Positions 1-9,700 of a stretch of DNA of 64,000 nucleotides are shown here, piece after piece (positions within the stretch are counted from its first letter, which is position 1; each line of letters opens with the position of its first letter). The translations under genes were made by a program, and so were the position numbers. Origin of the DNA: Macrolepiota albuminosa (lineage: Eukaryota; Basidiomycota; Agaricomycetes; Agaricales; Agaricaceae); NCBI GenBank assembly GCA_027475525.1, contig JAMWFC010000080.1:496001-560000 (forward strand), given 5' to 3'. The notes under the pieces were generated by a model. That model was not told the origin of the DNA. It was given only the letters and a program-made list of their open reading frames with translations, and did not search any database.

Positions 1-953
1 TCGTAGAAAGAGGAATGCCCATCTATGAGGATTGATCGTCTTGGAGGGAATTAAGGAGAAAGATTCGTCCTACCTCGAGCGTGATAGTCAGAGAGCTTGA
101 ATGTGATATGAAATTACCACGATCTGTCGGCAATCGATGACGAGCGGCAGGCACGTAAATACATGAGAACATACATCCTGGATCAAACTGATGAAAATTC
201 TCCAAATAGAAGTGCTGTTGATGGGAAAGTTAGAAGTAAACGGGTGGGTGTAATTTGCCATTTATGGATAGTCAGCCGGATTCCTGGAGTGAAGCGAAGA
301 GCCGCAGCGCGATCGAGAAAACATTTCCGTATCCACCATACATAGTATTTTTGCATTTTAAGCAAATGACTATGCATGTATGGGCGACCTAATAGCAAAG
401 ACAGGTTGTAATAACGATATACCTACATAGCTGTCGATTTCACAATGTCTATATGCGTCTGGTTGACGTAACGGACAGAAATGGCGCGCAGAATCAATCA
501 CGCAATCCATCTGACTTTGATATACTGAAAATGGGCACATAAAGGAAGCACGTTTGAAGTTGGTTTACGGGACGTTCATTCCGCTTGCACCGGTGAGCCG
601 GAAAAACCGAAGTTCGACAATGGACACAAGACCACACCATTAGATTCCCCGAACCTTCGACGTTCAGCCTTTGGATACGTCATCACTTAAACGAAAGACA
701 ATTAGAAAGGCGAAACATCAATTAGGCATTAAGCATAGGCGATAGCTTCAACATACACTTGTCAACTAAGCATCAGAAAGTGCTACAAACTTAGACTTCT
801 CTGTGTAAAGAAGCAGTGAAAAGGACTCTACAGGGTAACATTTAGTATCAGGTAGGTTTTAGTTGTGCCAAGTCCACGTCATTTAACCGTGCTTAGTTAC
901 ATCCATCCATGTACATGTGTCAATATTCCAGGTAGTAAAGTATGTGAGTGAGT
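1..953. other. Intergenic, no gene recognised
   Basis: Only short open frames without recognisable domains are present on either strand. I see no tRNA, no repeat and no splice-consistent coding chain. Confidence 0.5.
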
Positions 954-1287
954 TGTTGGGAATTCGTAAAGTCATAGATGTGACAAGTGTATGGTCCTCA
1001 GGGCCACTGGGCTGGCCACCGCTCTGTTTTGTTCGTACGTGTACATATAGCTCGAACATGGACAAAATACCCTTATTTGGTTTATACACAACTGAGGGTA
1101 CGTTATTCATATCTCACTATACACATAAATACTCACCACAAATCATACCTAGATAGTACTTACGTGTATTGATCCAGGTACCTACAATACAGTTTGGTTT
1201 ATACACAACTGAGGGTTAAACTCACGTGTATTTGAATTTGATCTAGGTGTGACTACGCCTGTCGGATTGTCTGTCCCAGTTCCAACA
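954..1287 (+). mobile_element. Solo copia-type LTR
   Basis: The 334-bp segment begins TGTTGGGA and ends CCAACA. It is flanked by the 5-bp duplication TGAGT (949-953 and 1288-1292), so it is an LTR left by recombination. Inside, a 23-base unit ending ACTGAGGG occurs twice (about 1076-1098 and 1194-1216). The same internal layout, and similar length and ends, is found in the LTR at 50289-50623. It is an old, diverged copy. Confidence 0.85.
1098..1152 (+). other. Putative intron inside LTR
   Basis: A 55-nt segment starting GTACGT and ending CCTAG follows the first ACTGAGG unit. The second, downstream unit lacks it: there ACTGAGG is followed by sequence similar to what comes after this segment. 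An imperfect hairpin (ACCCTTATT with ACTGAGGGT) ends at the donor. Divergence makes this the weakest of the copia cases. Confidence 0.45.
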
Positions 1288-1292
1288 TGAGT

Positions 1293-2215
1293 GACGTGAG
1301 TCTTTTTGTCATGATTGGTGTGGAAAAGTGCCTGTATTGTACACGAGTTAAATGTATTGGTTTTATGCGAGTTAAAACTCCAAGGTGAGGCAAGACATCC
1401 TTCGAAGCTCGAACGGGAAAATTGCCGAGCAACATCTTGCAATTTTGTTGTTTTGCAAAGCATTGGCCACTCGTGGCAGTCCGGACTCCTACAGCTTGCA
1501 GAAGCTTCACTATCCATTGGAAACAAGACAGGTTTGAAGCTCTATCATGATGTATTTAAATCGAGATATGGAACAAAAGGGATACCGACTCCTAGAAAAA
1601 AAAAACTTGGGGTCAGAATTTTTTTTATCAGCGCCGTAACCGAGTATTGATACATCGCTTTCCCACATGAGACAGGCAGTGGGAAAAATATACAAAAATA
1701 ATAATAATGAAACAGATTGATTATTGTATTCTGGTTGAAAACTACAAGCCGAAACAACGTCAAAAACCGTAGACGAAGGACATATCTCGATAAATAATAA
1801 AATTCCCTCACAAACAATCGAAACTCCCCAGGAAAGCAAGCCATCAAAATATGATCGTATTGGCGTCTTCAAGGCCGATGGGGTGGTGAGATCTCGGACC
1901 AACTCCGAGATCAAATCCCATGAGTTCCAATCAACCCGATGTCAGGAACTCTACTCCACCTCTGTCCCACCTGTAAAACTTGATCCTCGACCCCTCCGCG
2001 CCCTCCCACAGTCATGGAAATGCTGGGAAACAACTTCGGCATTCCAGGAAAAAGGGAGAAGAGGGGAAGGAAGCAAAGAACCAGTGACAATAAAAAGTTC
2101 TTGTCAGGTCAGAAAGACACCATGGGCAAGCACATAGCCATGCTCAGGGCTTGGAAATTATATAAACCAACAGGAAATCATGCAGGGAACATGTTGGTCC
2201 ATGCATGCTAGATAG
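1293..2215. other. Intergenic, no gene recognised
   Basis: Open frames around 1315-1914 have no recognisable domains and overlap on both strands. I see no gene here. Confidence 0.45.
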
Positions 2216-2492
2216 TGTTTGACTGGGAAAATAGGATGATGTTACCACAACAAACATTATGCCAGGACCACTTTTTATTTCACACTTGGGCACCACCCCA
2301 TCATACTTGAACAATAGTATGAATACACATATATGGATGAGATAGAAATGGCACCCTCAGTCATTTAAACAAGACTGAGGGTGAGCAAAACATTTACTTT
2401 AATTTAGCTACAATTAACTGACTGTAACACTACAGTATTACAACTGATATTGTATTGTATAGATATCTGTGATACAAGTCCGAACTCTAACA
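2216..2492 (+). repeat. 5' LTR of an old copia relic
   Basis: It begins TGTTTGACTGGG and ends CTCTAACA, and is followed by GGTTAATAGC, a decayed form of the copia primer-binding site GGTTATGGGC. It contains the hairpin CCCTCAGTC...GACTGAGGG (about 2351-2378), and the splice-donor-like GTGAGC sits at the hairpin's 3' foot. The matching 3' LTR was not found, so the 5' boundary rests on pattern only. Confidence 0.6.
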
Positions 2493-3098
2493 GGTTAATA
2501 GCTATTGATTGCACAATTACTTTCTGGACAGTTTTGTGCATCTGATCTTTGGACCTCCTAGTCTTGTCTCTTCACATGTTGCATTGCATATCCTATCTCT
2601 CCAGAGCTCTTATCCTTTGGCTAAATTGCATCAGCCATGCCACCAACCTCACCTTCTGCTATTCTGCCTAGCAATTGTATGAACTCATCTGTGCCAGAGT
2701 ATATCATCCACCACAGGTAGAATGGCACCAAGTGCAGTAGGGCCAAAGGGAACTTCACCTAGTGGACTAAGAAACTAAAGGATGCTCTGATCCTCAATGG
2801 CATCTACATACATGTCTTTGACTCCATCATCCCACACCCTGACACTTCCATTAAGCCTTGTGCTAATGCAAACTGGTCTATGAACAATTGACTTGCAATC
2901 ACATTTATGAAGACTATGTTAGAAGACACTGAGCATTGGAACTTAGTCACAGACAAAAGCATGCACCTTTGTTTTGAAGACCTAAAGACTTGTGCCCAGT
3001 AAAAGGGCCCTATCAAGCAGATTGCCCTTTTACAAAAGGCCTTGTCCACCTACTGCTCCTCATCAGAACCTCTGCCAACCACTGCTGGCTGCATCACA
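2493..3098 (+). pseudogene. Old copia gag relic, 5' part
   Basis: Broken reading frames on the plus strand give gag-like text, for example LKDALILNGIYIHVFDS and FEDLKTCAQ, with internal stops. This resembles the Gag of agaric Ty1/copia elements. The relic is cut at TCACA (3094-3098) by insertion of the copia element at 3099. The same reading resumes after that element's second TCACA at 15692. It is not functional. Confidence 0.65.
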
Positions 3099-3390
3099 TG
3101 TTACGGATGCTATCCTGTTTGGATCAGTTTTACTATGTGGTCACATGATTAGAACTTAGAAGCATACTCAAGCGACACATCATCCTCAGTTGTTTACTGT
3201 CATCACAACGTTACACTGAGGATGTGAGTATTTCTGTTACTACGTATCAGTTTGTTTCTAATAGAGAATAGTCTCTTGACTATTTACTAGGTATGAAAAA
3301 TAAAGTTGTTTACTGTCATCACGACGTTACACTGAGGATTCTCTTGACTATTTACTAGTCATATCATGGGTTCTAGAGTCTGGCTTAATA
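3099..3390 (+). repeat. 5' LTR of copia element
   Basis: The 292-bp LTR starts TGTTACGG and ends CTTAATA. It contains a tandem unit: about 36 bases ending ACACTGAGGAT at 3188-3223 recur at about 3304-3339, and CTCTTGACTATTTACTAG also occurs twice. The first unit carries an additional 48-nt GT...AG segment that the second lacks. Confidence 0.95.
3224..3271 (+). other. Putative 48-nt intron inside copia LTR
   Basis: The segment starts GTGAGT, has TTCTAAT as a branch-site candidate and ends AATAG. Removing it from the first tandem unit gives ACACTGAGGAT joined to TCTCTTGAC, which is exactly the second unit. The donor lies three bases after a hairpin with arms CCTCAGT and ACTGAGG. The copy in the 3' LTR is at 15525-15572. 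Splicing itself is inferred. Confidence 0.7.
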
Positions 3391-3401
3391 GGTTATGGGC
3401 T
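3391..3401 (+). promoter_or_regulatory. Copia primer-binding site, initiator-tRNA-Met type
   Basis: GGTTATGGGCT immediately follows the LTR. As I remember it, Drosophila copia has the same kind of site, complementary to the anticodon region of initiator tRNA-Met and used as a half-tRNA primer. Related sites follow the LTRs at 30669 and, decayed, at 46852 and 2493. Confidence 0.8.
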
Positions 3402-3541
3402 TCCCTCTCTAGGGTTGCTAGTACTCCGAGTTCCTACCATACGTCACCAGGTCTTATCGTTGGCATTTCTCTGTCTTGTTACTTAGGTCCTTGTTACTCT
3501 GGTCTGTTGCGTTGATCTCGTCTTTTCCTTGGGTCGCCAGC

Positions 3542-4818
3542 ATGTCCAATCCTTTCATCCAGCATACTCAATCGGGTTATCCTGTCCCTGCGCCGGGGGA
3601 CCCTTTGCGGTGGCCTTTTTCGATTGGTGTCCCACCCCAATCCGAATCTTTTTCCCACAATTTACCTCTGCATTTCTTGTCCTCGTCTTCTGCTACAGCT
3701 TTTTCTCACCTTCCATTGCATCCTTTTAAGCGTACACATTACAATAGACCGCATATACCTTCTTCACTTGCAAATTCTTTCGTTCCTCATGCTTTTGATA
3801 CACCTACTCCCGTCTCGTCTACTGTTCCTCCCAATTTTCCAAATTCTTTGCATAACACCTGTTCATCCAAGTAGACCCCAATTTTATAATCTTGCTTCAA
3901 ACTTTCCTTTGAATCAACAACAATATCATCGTCCTTCATCAGCTCCTGCCACGTATTTTTCTCCTTCCCAATCCACACCTCCTCCGCTTCACCCGGATGT
4001 GGTTCCCCCGTTTCATCCTCCACCTCTTGTGGATGTTCTCCATTTTACTCCGCCTTCACCTGCCCCATTTCGTTCCATACCTTTGTCTCGCCCTCCCTCT
4101 GTTTTTCTCTCTGTTTCTTCTCCTGCCCCTGGCATTCCACCTGTGGCGCCGCAGGTTCCTTCTTCTCAACCTCCTCCTGTGGATGGTCCTTCTACCCCCC
4201 CTTTCATATTACCTTATTCTTGGTATCCATACCCTTGTTACTACCCACCTTTTCCTCCTTCCGCACATTCGTTTCCTTTTTCTACTTCTCCTCCTGTCGC
4301 TCCGTCCCCACATTTTTCTTCCTCTGCTCCTGTTGAGCCCCTTTCGGATTCTAAGCTTCCTCTCCTTTCCACCATTCCCCGTTTTAATTCTTCTGCGGAT
4401 TGGGGTTTGTGGATCAATCCTGTGATGGCCCTGATTGATCATATGGGATTGAACGGTCATGTTTGTCCTATTCCATCTCCAGGATCTCCCTATGATTCTA
4501 CCTGCAAGGTTGTGGTCACTACAGCCCCCCCTCCTCATCTTACTCAGGATGCTTCTCGTGCATATGAGATTTTTTGGAAGAATGATAACGTTTGCTCATA
4601 CATTATCTCGGGCAAGTTATCAGCGGAGATTTTCAATTCTCTTCCCCCTGCTTGAGGGGGTCCTCACAATTTTCCCATTCGTACTGCACGCAATCTTCTT
4701 GATTTCCTTCGGAAGCATTTCAGCGTTGGCAGTGCTGCCTCAGCACAGCAAATCAAGGACTCAGTGTTCCATCTTCATTGTGCACCCAATGCCATTCCTT
4801 CTTATGTCCAGGCTTGGT
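3542..4818 (+). pseudogene. Copia gag, frameshifted and split
   Basis: The Gag reading starts at the ATG of 3542, the first in frame after the leader. It is proline/serine-rich at the N-terminus, shifts frame near 3855-3880 and reads on to a Gag core (LPLLSTIPRFNSSADWGLW, MALIDHMGLNGHV). An in-frame TGA lies at 4653-4655. The frame continues to 4818, where the gypsy element is inserted, and resumes at 11315. Gag would form the virus-like particle; this copy cannot make a complete one. Confidence 0.85.
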
Positions 4819-5202
4819 TGTCAGGGGACCCCTCATTCCTTTCTTCTTTCACTCCTTATTTCTTTCACTCTCCTTTCATTCACTTCCTTATTTCTTCTAC
4901 CATTCTCTCATTTTGCTGTTACTACTTCTTCAACACTATCTGTTGGTACTATTCTCAACCTTTGAGGTGCTCTGGTTCTTTAGCTATCACTCAGACAAGT
5001 GTGGGCCCTTCAGCACCGCTCCAGGCTGCTTAGATAAGCCGGAGTTTGCCTTTCTGACTTCTAAAGTCCGGAGTTTTCCTCCCTTGTTTGCACACTTGTT
5101 TGGTTAGTCAATTTTCGAGTTTTTAAGGTTTTGTTGTACTGTACAGTTGTTTCCCACGCTTCAGAGGCCCCAGAAGCGTCCAACCTGGCATAGGGGATCC
5201 CC

Positions 5203-5213
5203 AGACTTGTTCT
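5203..5213 (+). promoter_or_regulatory. Self-primer and likely transcript 5' end
   Basis: AGACTTGTTCT is the exact reverse complement of AGAACAAGTCT at 5340-5350, over 11 nt and no further. In Tf1 the first 11 nt of the mRNA fold back on the primer site, so by analogy transcription should start at about 5203. It directly follows the palindrome at 5193-5202. Confidence 0.75.
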
Positions 5214-5234
5214 CTTTGGATCTCCCTCTGCCAG

Positions 5235-5297
5235 GTGAGTAGCTACCTTGATATTGTCAGTATATATTCTAATACACTTTGGATCTCCCTCTGCCAG
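5235..5297 (+). other. Putative 63-nt intron inside gypsy LTR
   Basis: The segment starts GTGAGTAG, has TTCTAAT about 25 nt before the end, and ends CTGCCAG. Solo LTRs of the same family at 32335-32769 and 61920-62354 lack precisely this segment and read CTGCCAG (or CTGCTAG) joined directly to CTGTGTGACTG. The minus-strand copy at 17367 keeps donor and branch site. The 3' LTR copy is at 11212-11274. An alternative is a tandem duplication of the 21-base flank with secondary loss. Confidence 0.65.
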
Positions 5298-5339
5298 CTG
5301 TGTGACTGAGCCACAGCCTCTAGAGGTCGCCCTTACAGC

Positions 5340-5350
5340 AGAACAAGTCT
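5340..5350 (+). promoter_or_regulatory. Self-priming primer-binding site
   Basis: AGAACAAGTCT lies two bases after the LTR. It is complementary to the LTR segment 5203-5213 and does not begin TGG, as a tRNA-primed site would. The old relative on the minus strand keeps the same site (46199-46209). Confidence 0.8.
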
Positions 5351-5451
5351 CTACATTTCGGTCTGGGAGCCCCCTTCAGCCTGCTTGAGCCCTCTCTTGC
5401 CCCTTTAGGTCCCTCCCCCACTGGATTACTTCCTGCCCCTCTGTTGCTTCT

Positions 5452-6717
5452 ATGACCCAACCAGCCCCCTCAGACACTCCCCTGGACGCTTCTGCCCCTC
5501 AGGATGATGCCTGGGGTCGCTTGCTTGCTCTGGAGACTCAGGTGCAGACCACTCAAGCTTCCCTCACCCTCCACACCACCGAACTTGCTGGATTACGACA
5601 GGCCACAGACACTATCTCCCATTCCCTTCAGGCCCTCTTAGAGCGCCTCCCTCTCACTCCTACCCCTCTCCAGGCACCTCCAGTTAGGGCTGGCACACCC
5701 CCAGTCCCTCGCTTTGGGGCCTCCCCCCCAGTTCATGCCAATATTCCTCGCCCAGCACTCCCAGACGCATTCAATGGTGACCGAGCGATAGGCGAGCGTT
5801 TCCTGCAGTCCTGCATCACCTATATTCAGCTCAGTGGTGAGGCTTTCCCCTCTGACGCTCTCAAAATCGCTTGGGTTCTTTCTTACATGAAGTCTGGGCG
5901 AGCTTCAACATACGCGCTACGAGTCTTTCGACGTCCTGGAGGAGTAGAGAGTTTTGGAAGTTGGGATCAGTTTGAGAAGGAGTTTCGGACAGAGTTCTTC
6001 CCCTTGGACCCTGCTAAGGTGGCAGCCCTCACTCTCCGAGATCCTCATCGATATGGGCAGGGGAAGCGGACCCTAGATGAGTACATCGACTCCTTCAGAG
6101 CTCTTGCTGAACAGGCCTGTTATCCGGATGGTCTTCAGCTCTGTCTCACCTTCCGAGATGGCCTCCTTCCCTCTCTCATGGATCGGATCGACAGCATGGC
6201 TGAGGGACGACCTGATGACACGAGTATCGAGACCTGGTATCAGGTAGCACGTGATCAGTGGCAGCTCATGGAGTTACGACGTGAGCTCCACCGTGGAACT
6301 GCCCCTCGCTCCACTCCACAGGCATCCTTTTCTGCTCGTCATCCCATCCAGCCTTCCCTTCCATTTCGCACTCCACCCCCAGCTCAGGTACCTGCAGCAC
6401 GTCCTCTTCCTTTTGGAGTACCTATGGATGTTGATGCCTCTCGTCAACGTTCCTCCCTTCCTCTCCTCTGCCGTCGCTGTGGAAAGCCTGGTCACTTCGC
6501 TCGGTATTGTCCCCAGGGGTTAGAGGTGCGCTATCTCTCAGCTTCAGAGCAGGAGGAGCTCCTTCTCCAGCTCCTTGCTGCCCGAGATGTTCGAGGAAAC
6601 CCCTCCCCAGATGTACAGACTGAAGCAGAACCCTTGGAGGAGTCCTTGGGTCCTGTGGAAGCTGTAGCAGAACCATCGGATGGGTCCTTTGGTTCGGCAG
6701 GGGAGGGTTTTCAATAG
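5452..6717 (+). CDS. Gypsy Gag polyprotein, 421 aa
   Basis: Gag builds the virus-like particle and packages the RNA. The start is the first ATG after the leader, followed by an uninterrupted 421-codon frame. The N-terminus is proline-rich with a coiled-coil-like stretch (LALETQVQTT, LRQATDTISHSLQALLERL). The capsid core of the Retrotrans_gag type lies at about residues 100-280 (WDQFEKEFRTEFFP, YIDSFRALAEQ). A zinc knuckle, CRRCGKPGHFARYC, lies at about 341-354. It ends at TAG 6715-6717, eight bases before the Pol ATG and in a different frame. The slippery heptamer at 6705-6711 suggests Pol is made as a -1 frameshift fusion. It is intact. Confidence 0.95.
   Translation: MTQPAPSDTPLDASAPQDDAWGRLLALETQVQTTQASLTLHTTELAGLRQATDTISHSLQALLERLPLTPTPLQAPPVRAGTPPVPRFGASPPVHANIPRPALPDAFNGDRAIGERFLQSCITYIQLSGEAFPSDALKIAWVLSYMKSGRASTYALRVFRRPGGVESFGSWDQFEKEFRTEFFPLDPAKVAALTLRDPHRYGQGKRTLDEYIDSFRALAEQACYPDGLQLCLTFRDGLLPSLMDRIDSMAEGRPDDTSIETWYQVARDQWQLMELRRELHRGTAPRSTPQASFSARHPIQPSLPFRTPPPAQVPAARPLPFGVPMDVDASRQRSSLPLLCRRCGKPGHFARYCPQGLEVRYLSASEQEELLLQLLAARDVRGNPSPDVQTEAEPLEESLGPVEAVAEPSDGSFGSAGEGFQ
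6705..6711 (+). promoter_or_regulatory. Predicted -1 ribosomal frameshift heptamer
   Basis: G GGT TTT fits X XXY YYZ in the gag frame and is followed by CAA TAG. Slipping back one base enters the Pol frame, which is open upstream of its ATG. GGGUUUU is, as I recall, the slippery site of barley yellow dwarf virus. The decayed relative on the minus strand has G GAT TTT CAA TAG at 44973-44961, also a valid heptamer. Confidence 0.65.
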
Positions 6718-6725
6718 AGCGACGG

Positions 6726-9700
6726 ATGAGTTGTACGCCTCCGCCGCCTGGTGCTAATCAGTTTACATGTCAATCAGTAGAGTCTTCTAATGTATCGCTC
6801 CCTACTCCTGATTCTCTGACTGAAACTGTAAGCACCCCCTCCGACGTACAAAATACCCCCTTGGTCCAAGCCTCAGCTAAGACTTCTTCTTCTCCTTCTC
6901 CTGTCCGACGACCACGTGTCCCAGCTTGGGAACGACGCCTTCCCCGTCGCTATGTTGTTGCTTCTACTCCCTCTCCCAACTCTCTGCGTCTGAATGTGGA
7001 GATTGAGACAACTGACACTCAGCAGACTCGAAGCGTCATAGCTCTCTTGGACAGTGGTGCTACTGGACTCTTCCTAGACACCCGTTATGTGGAACAACAC
7101 CGGCTCACTACCCGCCCCCTCTCTCACCCTATTCCAGTCTATAACATTGACGGTACGCTCAATGAAGCTGGATCCATCCGCTCAGTGGTGGATTTAGTCC
7201 TTCGTTATCAGACTCATTCTGAGCGTGCAGTCTTTGCAGTTACCAGCCTAGGAAAGCAGGACATGATACTTGGGTTCTCCTGGCTGCGTGATCACAATCC
7301 TGAGATTGACTGGGCCAAGGGTAAGGTGAGCATGAGCCGCTGCCCTCGACGGTGTTCCACATGTGCTAAGGAAGTGAGAGAGGAGCGCAGAGAGTCAGTC
7401 CGTGAGCGTGCCGCTATCCGGGCTTGCCGAGTTGGACACCTCCCCTTTGCAGACCTTGACCTACTGGATCCTCCTCCCTTGGCGTTCCCTTATAGAGAGG
7501 CCCTCTATGAGGACGTTCGAGGTGTAGCGAGTGAAGCCCAGATGGAAGATGGACGCGAGGGTGAATTTGGATGCGCTCCTGACCCAGAGTCTCCAGACGA
7601 GGCTATCGAGACAGGTGATAGGATTTATGCAACTATGTTACGACCTCCACCAAGTGTAGCAGAGATCAGAGCTAGCCAAACTACCTCCCAGCGGCTAGCT
7701 CAGGCATTTGCTGCCAACTCTGCTCCTAAGTCGTTCCGAGATGCGGTTCCTCATCACCTGCAAGACTTTGAGGATGTTTTCTCTAAGGCATCATTTGACT
7801 CCCTGCCAGAGCGTAAGCAGTGGGACCATGCAATTGAGCTTACACCCAATGCTGAGCCCTCTAGCTGCAAGGTCTACCCACTCTCTCCCAGAGAACAGGA
7901 TGAGCTTGATGCCTTTTTGCAGGAGAATTTAGACTCTGGTCGCATCCGTCCCTCAAAGTCTCCGATGGCCTCTCCAGTCTTCTTTATTAAGAAGAAGGAT
8001 GGATCTCTACGTCTGGTTCAGGACTACCGAGTCTTGAATGCGATGACTGTGAAGAATCGCTACCCCTTACCACTCATTTCAGAGCTTGTCAACAACCTCC
8101 GAGGTGCGCGCTACTTTACCAAGTTGGATGTCCGCTGGGGCTACAACAATGTGCGCATCAAAGAAGGAGATGAGTGGAAGGGAGCATTCCGAACAAATCG
8201 TGGACTCTTTGAACCTCTGGTAATGTTCTTTGGCCTCACTAATAGCCCTGCCACCTTCCAGACCATGATGAACGACATTTTCCGAGACCTCATAGCGGAA
8301 GGTGTTGTGTGTGTATACCTCGACGATATTCTCATCTATACCAAGACTCTAGAGGAGCATCGTCGGATTACACGCATCGTACTGGAACGTCTTCGCCAGC
8401 ACCAGCTCTATCTTAAGCCAGAGAAGTGTGAGTTTGAGCAGACTAAGGTTGAATATCTTGGACTGATCATCTCTCATGGAATGGCTGAGATGGACCCAGT
8501 CAAGGTGGCTGGTGTAGCGGAGTGGCCAGAGCCTAAGAACAAGAAGGAGGTTCAGGCCTTCCTGGGTTTTACCAACTTCTACCGGAGGTTTATTCAGGAT
8601 TTCTCACACCATGCCCGGCCCCTCTTCGATCTCACCACTAAGGACACTCCTTGGCACTGGGATGCAGCACAGCAGACAGCCTTTGATGCCCTCAAACAGG
8701 CGGTCACTTCAAAGCCTGTCCTTATATTCCCAGATGATGACTCTCCCTTCCGTGTCGAAGCTGATAGCTCAGATTTTGCTACTGGGGCCGTTCTCTCTCA
8801 ACAGTCAAGGGAGGATGGTAAGTGGCATCCTGTGGCCTTCTACTCCAAGAGTCTCAATGCCGTGGAGCGGAATTATGAGATCCATGATAAGGAGATGCTA
8901 GCTATTATTCGGTCATTTGAGGAGTGGCGACATTTCCTTGAGGGTGCCAGGCATAAATTCGAGGTGTGGACTGATCACAAGAACTTAGAGTACTTTCGGA
9001 CGGCCAAGAAACTCAACCGCCGACAGGCTCGATGGTCCTTGTATCTGGCCAACTTCGACTTCTCTCTGCATCACAAACCGGGACGGAGCATGGGTAAGCC
9101 AGATGCGCTTTCTAGGCGAGCAGACCATGGTTCAGGAGCTAGTGACAATGACAATATTGTACTTCTGAAGCCAGAACTATTTGCTATCCGTGCTCTAGAA
9201 GGTGTGGTTGGCCAGGGAGAAGAAGTGAGCATCCTTCGAGACATCCGACGAGGTAACCGGGAGGGTGCCCAAGAAGATCTGGTAGCCAAGGCTGCCATGG
9301 CCTTGCATGCTCGAGAGAAAGCTGGAGTGAAGTCTGTCCGCACCGACGAGTGGTCTCTGGAGAATGGTCTTCTCACCTTCCGGGGACGCATTTATGTTCC
9401 CAACCTGCCAGACCTCCGGAGGCGGATTGTGGAGCAGCATCATGACTCTCGAGTTGCAGGACATCCTGGCAGATGGAAGACACTGGAGCTGGTTTCGCGG
9501 AATTACTGGTGGCCTCAAATGTCACGGTATATTGGCTCTTACACCTCCACCTGCGATCTTTGCCTTCGGACTAAGCCTCGTCGTCAGCCTCCTATGGGAC
9601 AGCTTCATCCATTGCCTATCCCAGCTGAGCGTTGGAGTGTGGCCTCGGTAGACTTCATTGTTGAGTTACCTGATTCTCATGGATATGATGCGATCATGGT

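Larger units (their letters stand above)
4819..5337 (+). repeat. 5' LTR of gypsy element
   Basis: It starts TGTCAGGGG and ends CCTTACA. Notable parts are the palindrome GGGGATCCCC at 5193-5202, the self-primer AGACTTGTTCT at 5203-5213, and arms CCTGGCA (5184-5190) and TGCCAGG (5229-5235). CTTTGGATCTCCCTCTGCCAG occurs twice as a near-terminal repeat. The 3' LTR at 10796-11314 has the same length and sequence. Confidence 0.97.

Noticed and set aside
1315..1914. Open frames on both strands of 111-134 codons
   Set aside because: They overlap each other, have no recognisable domain and no splice partners, and the region is low in coding character.
3624..4425. Long overlapping open frames in two forms over the copia gag
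   Set aside because: Only the frame with the Gag core is supported; the Leu/Phe-rich frame at 3997-4425 is a shadow of pyrimidine-rich Gag codons.
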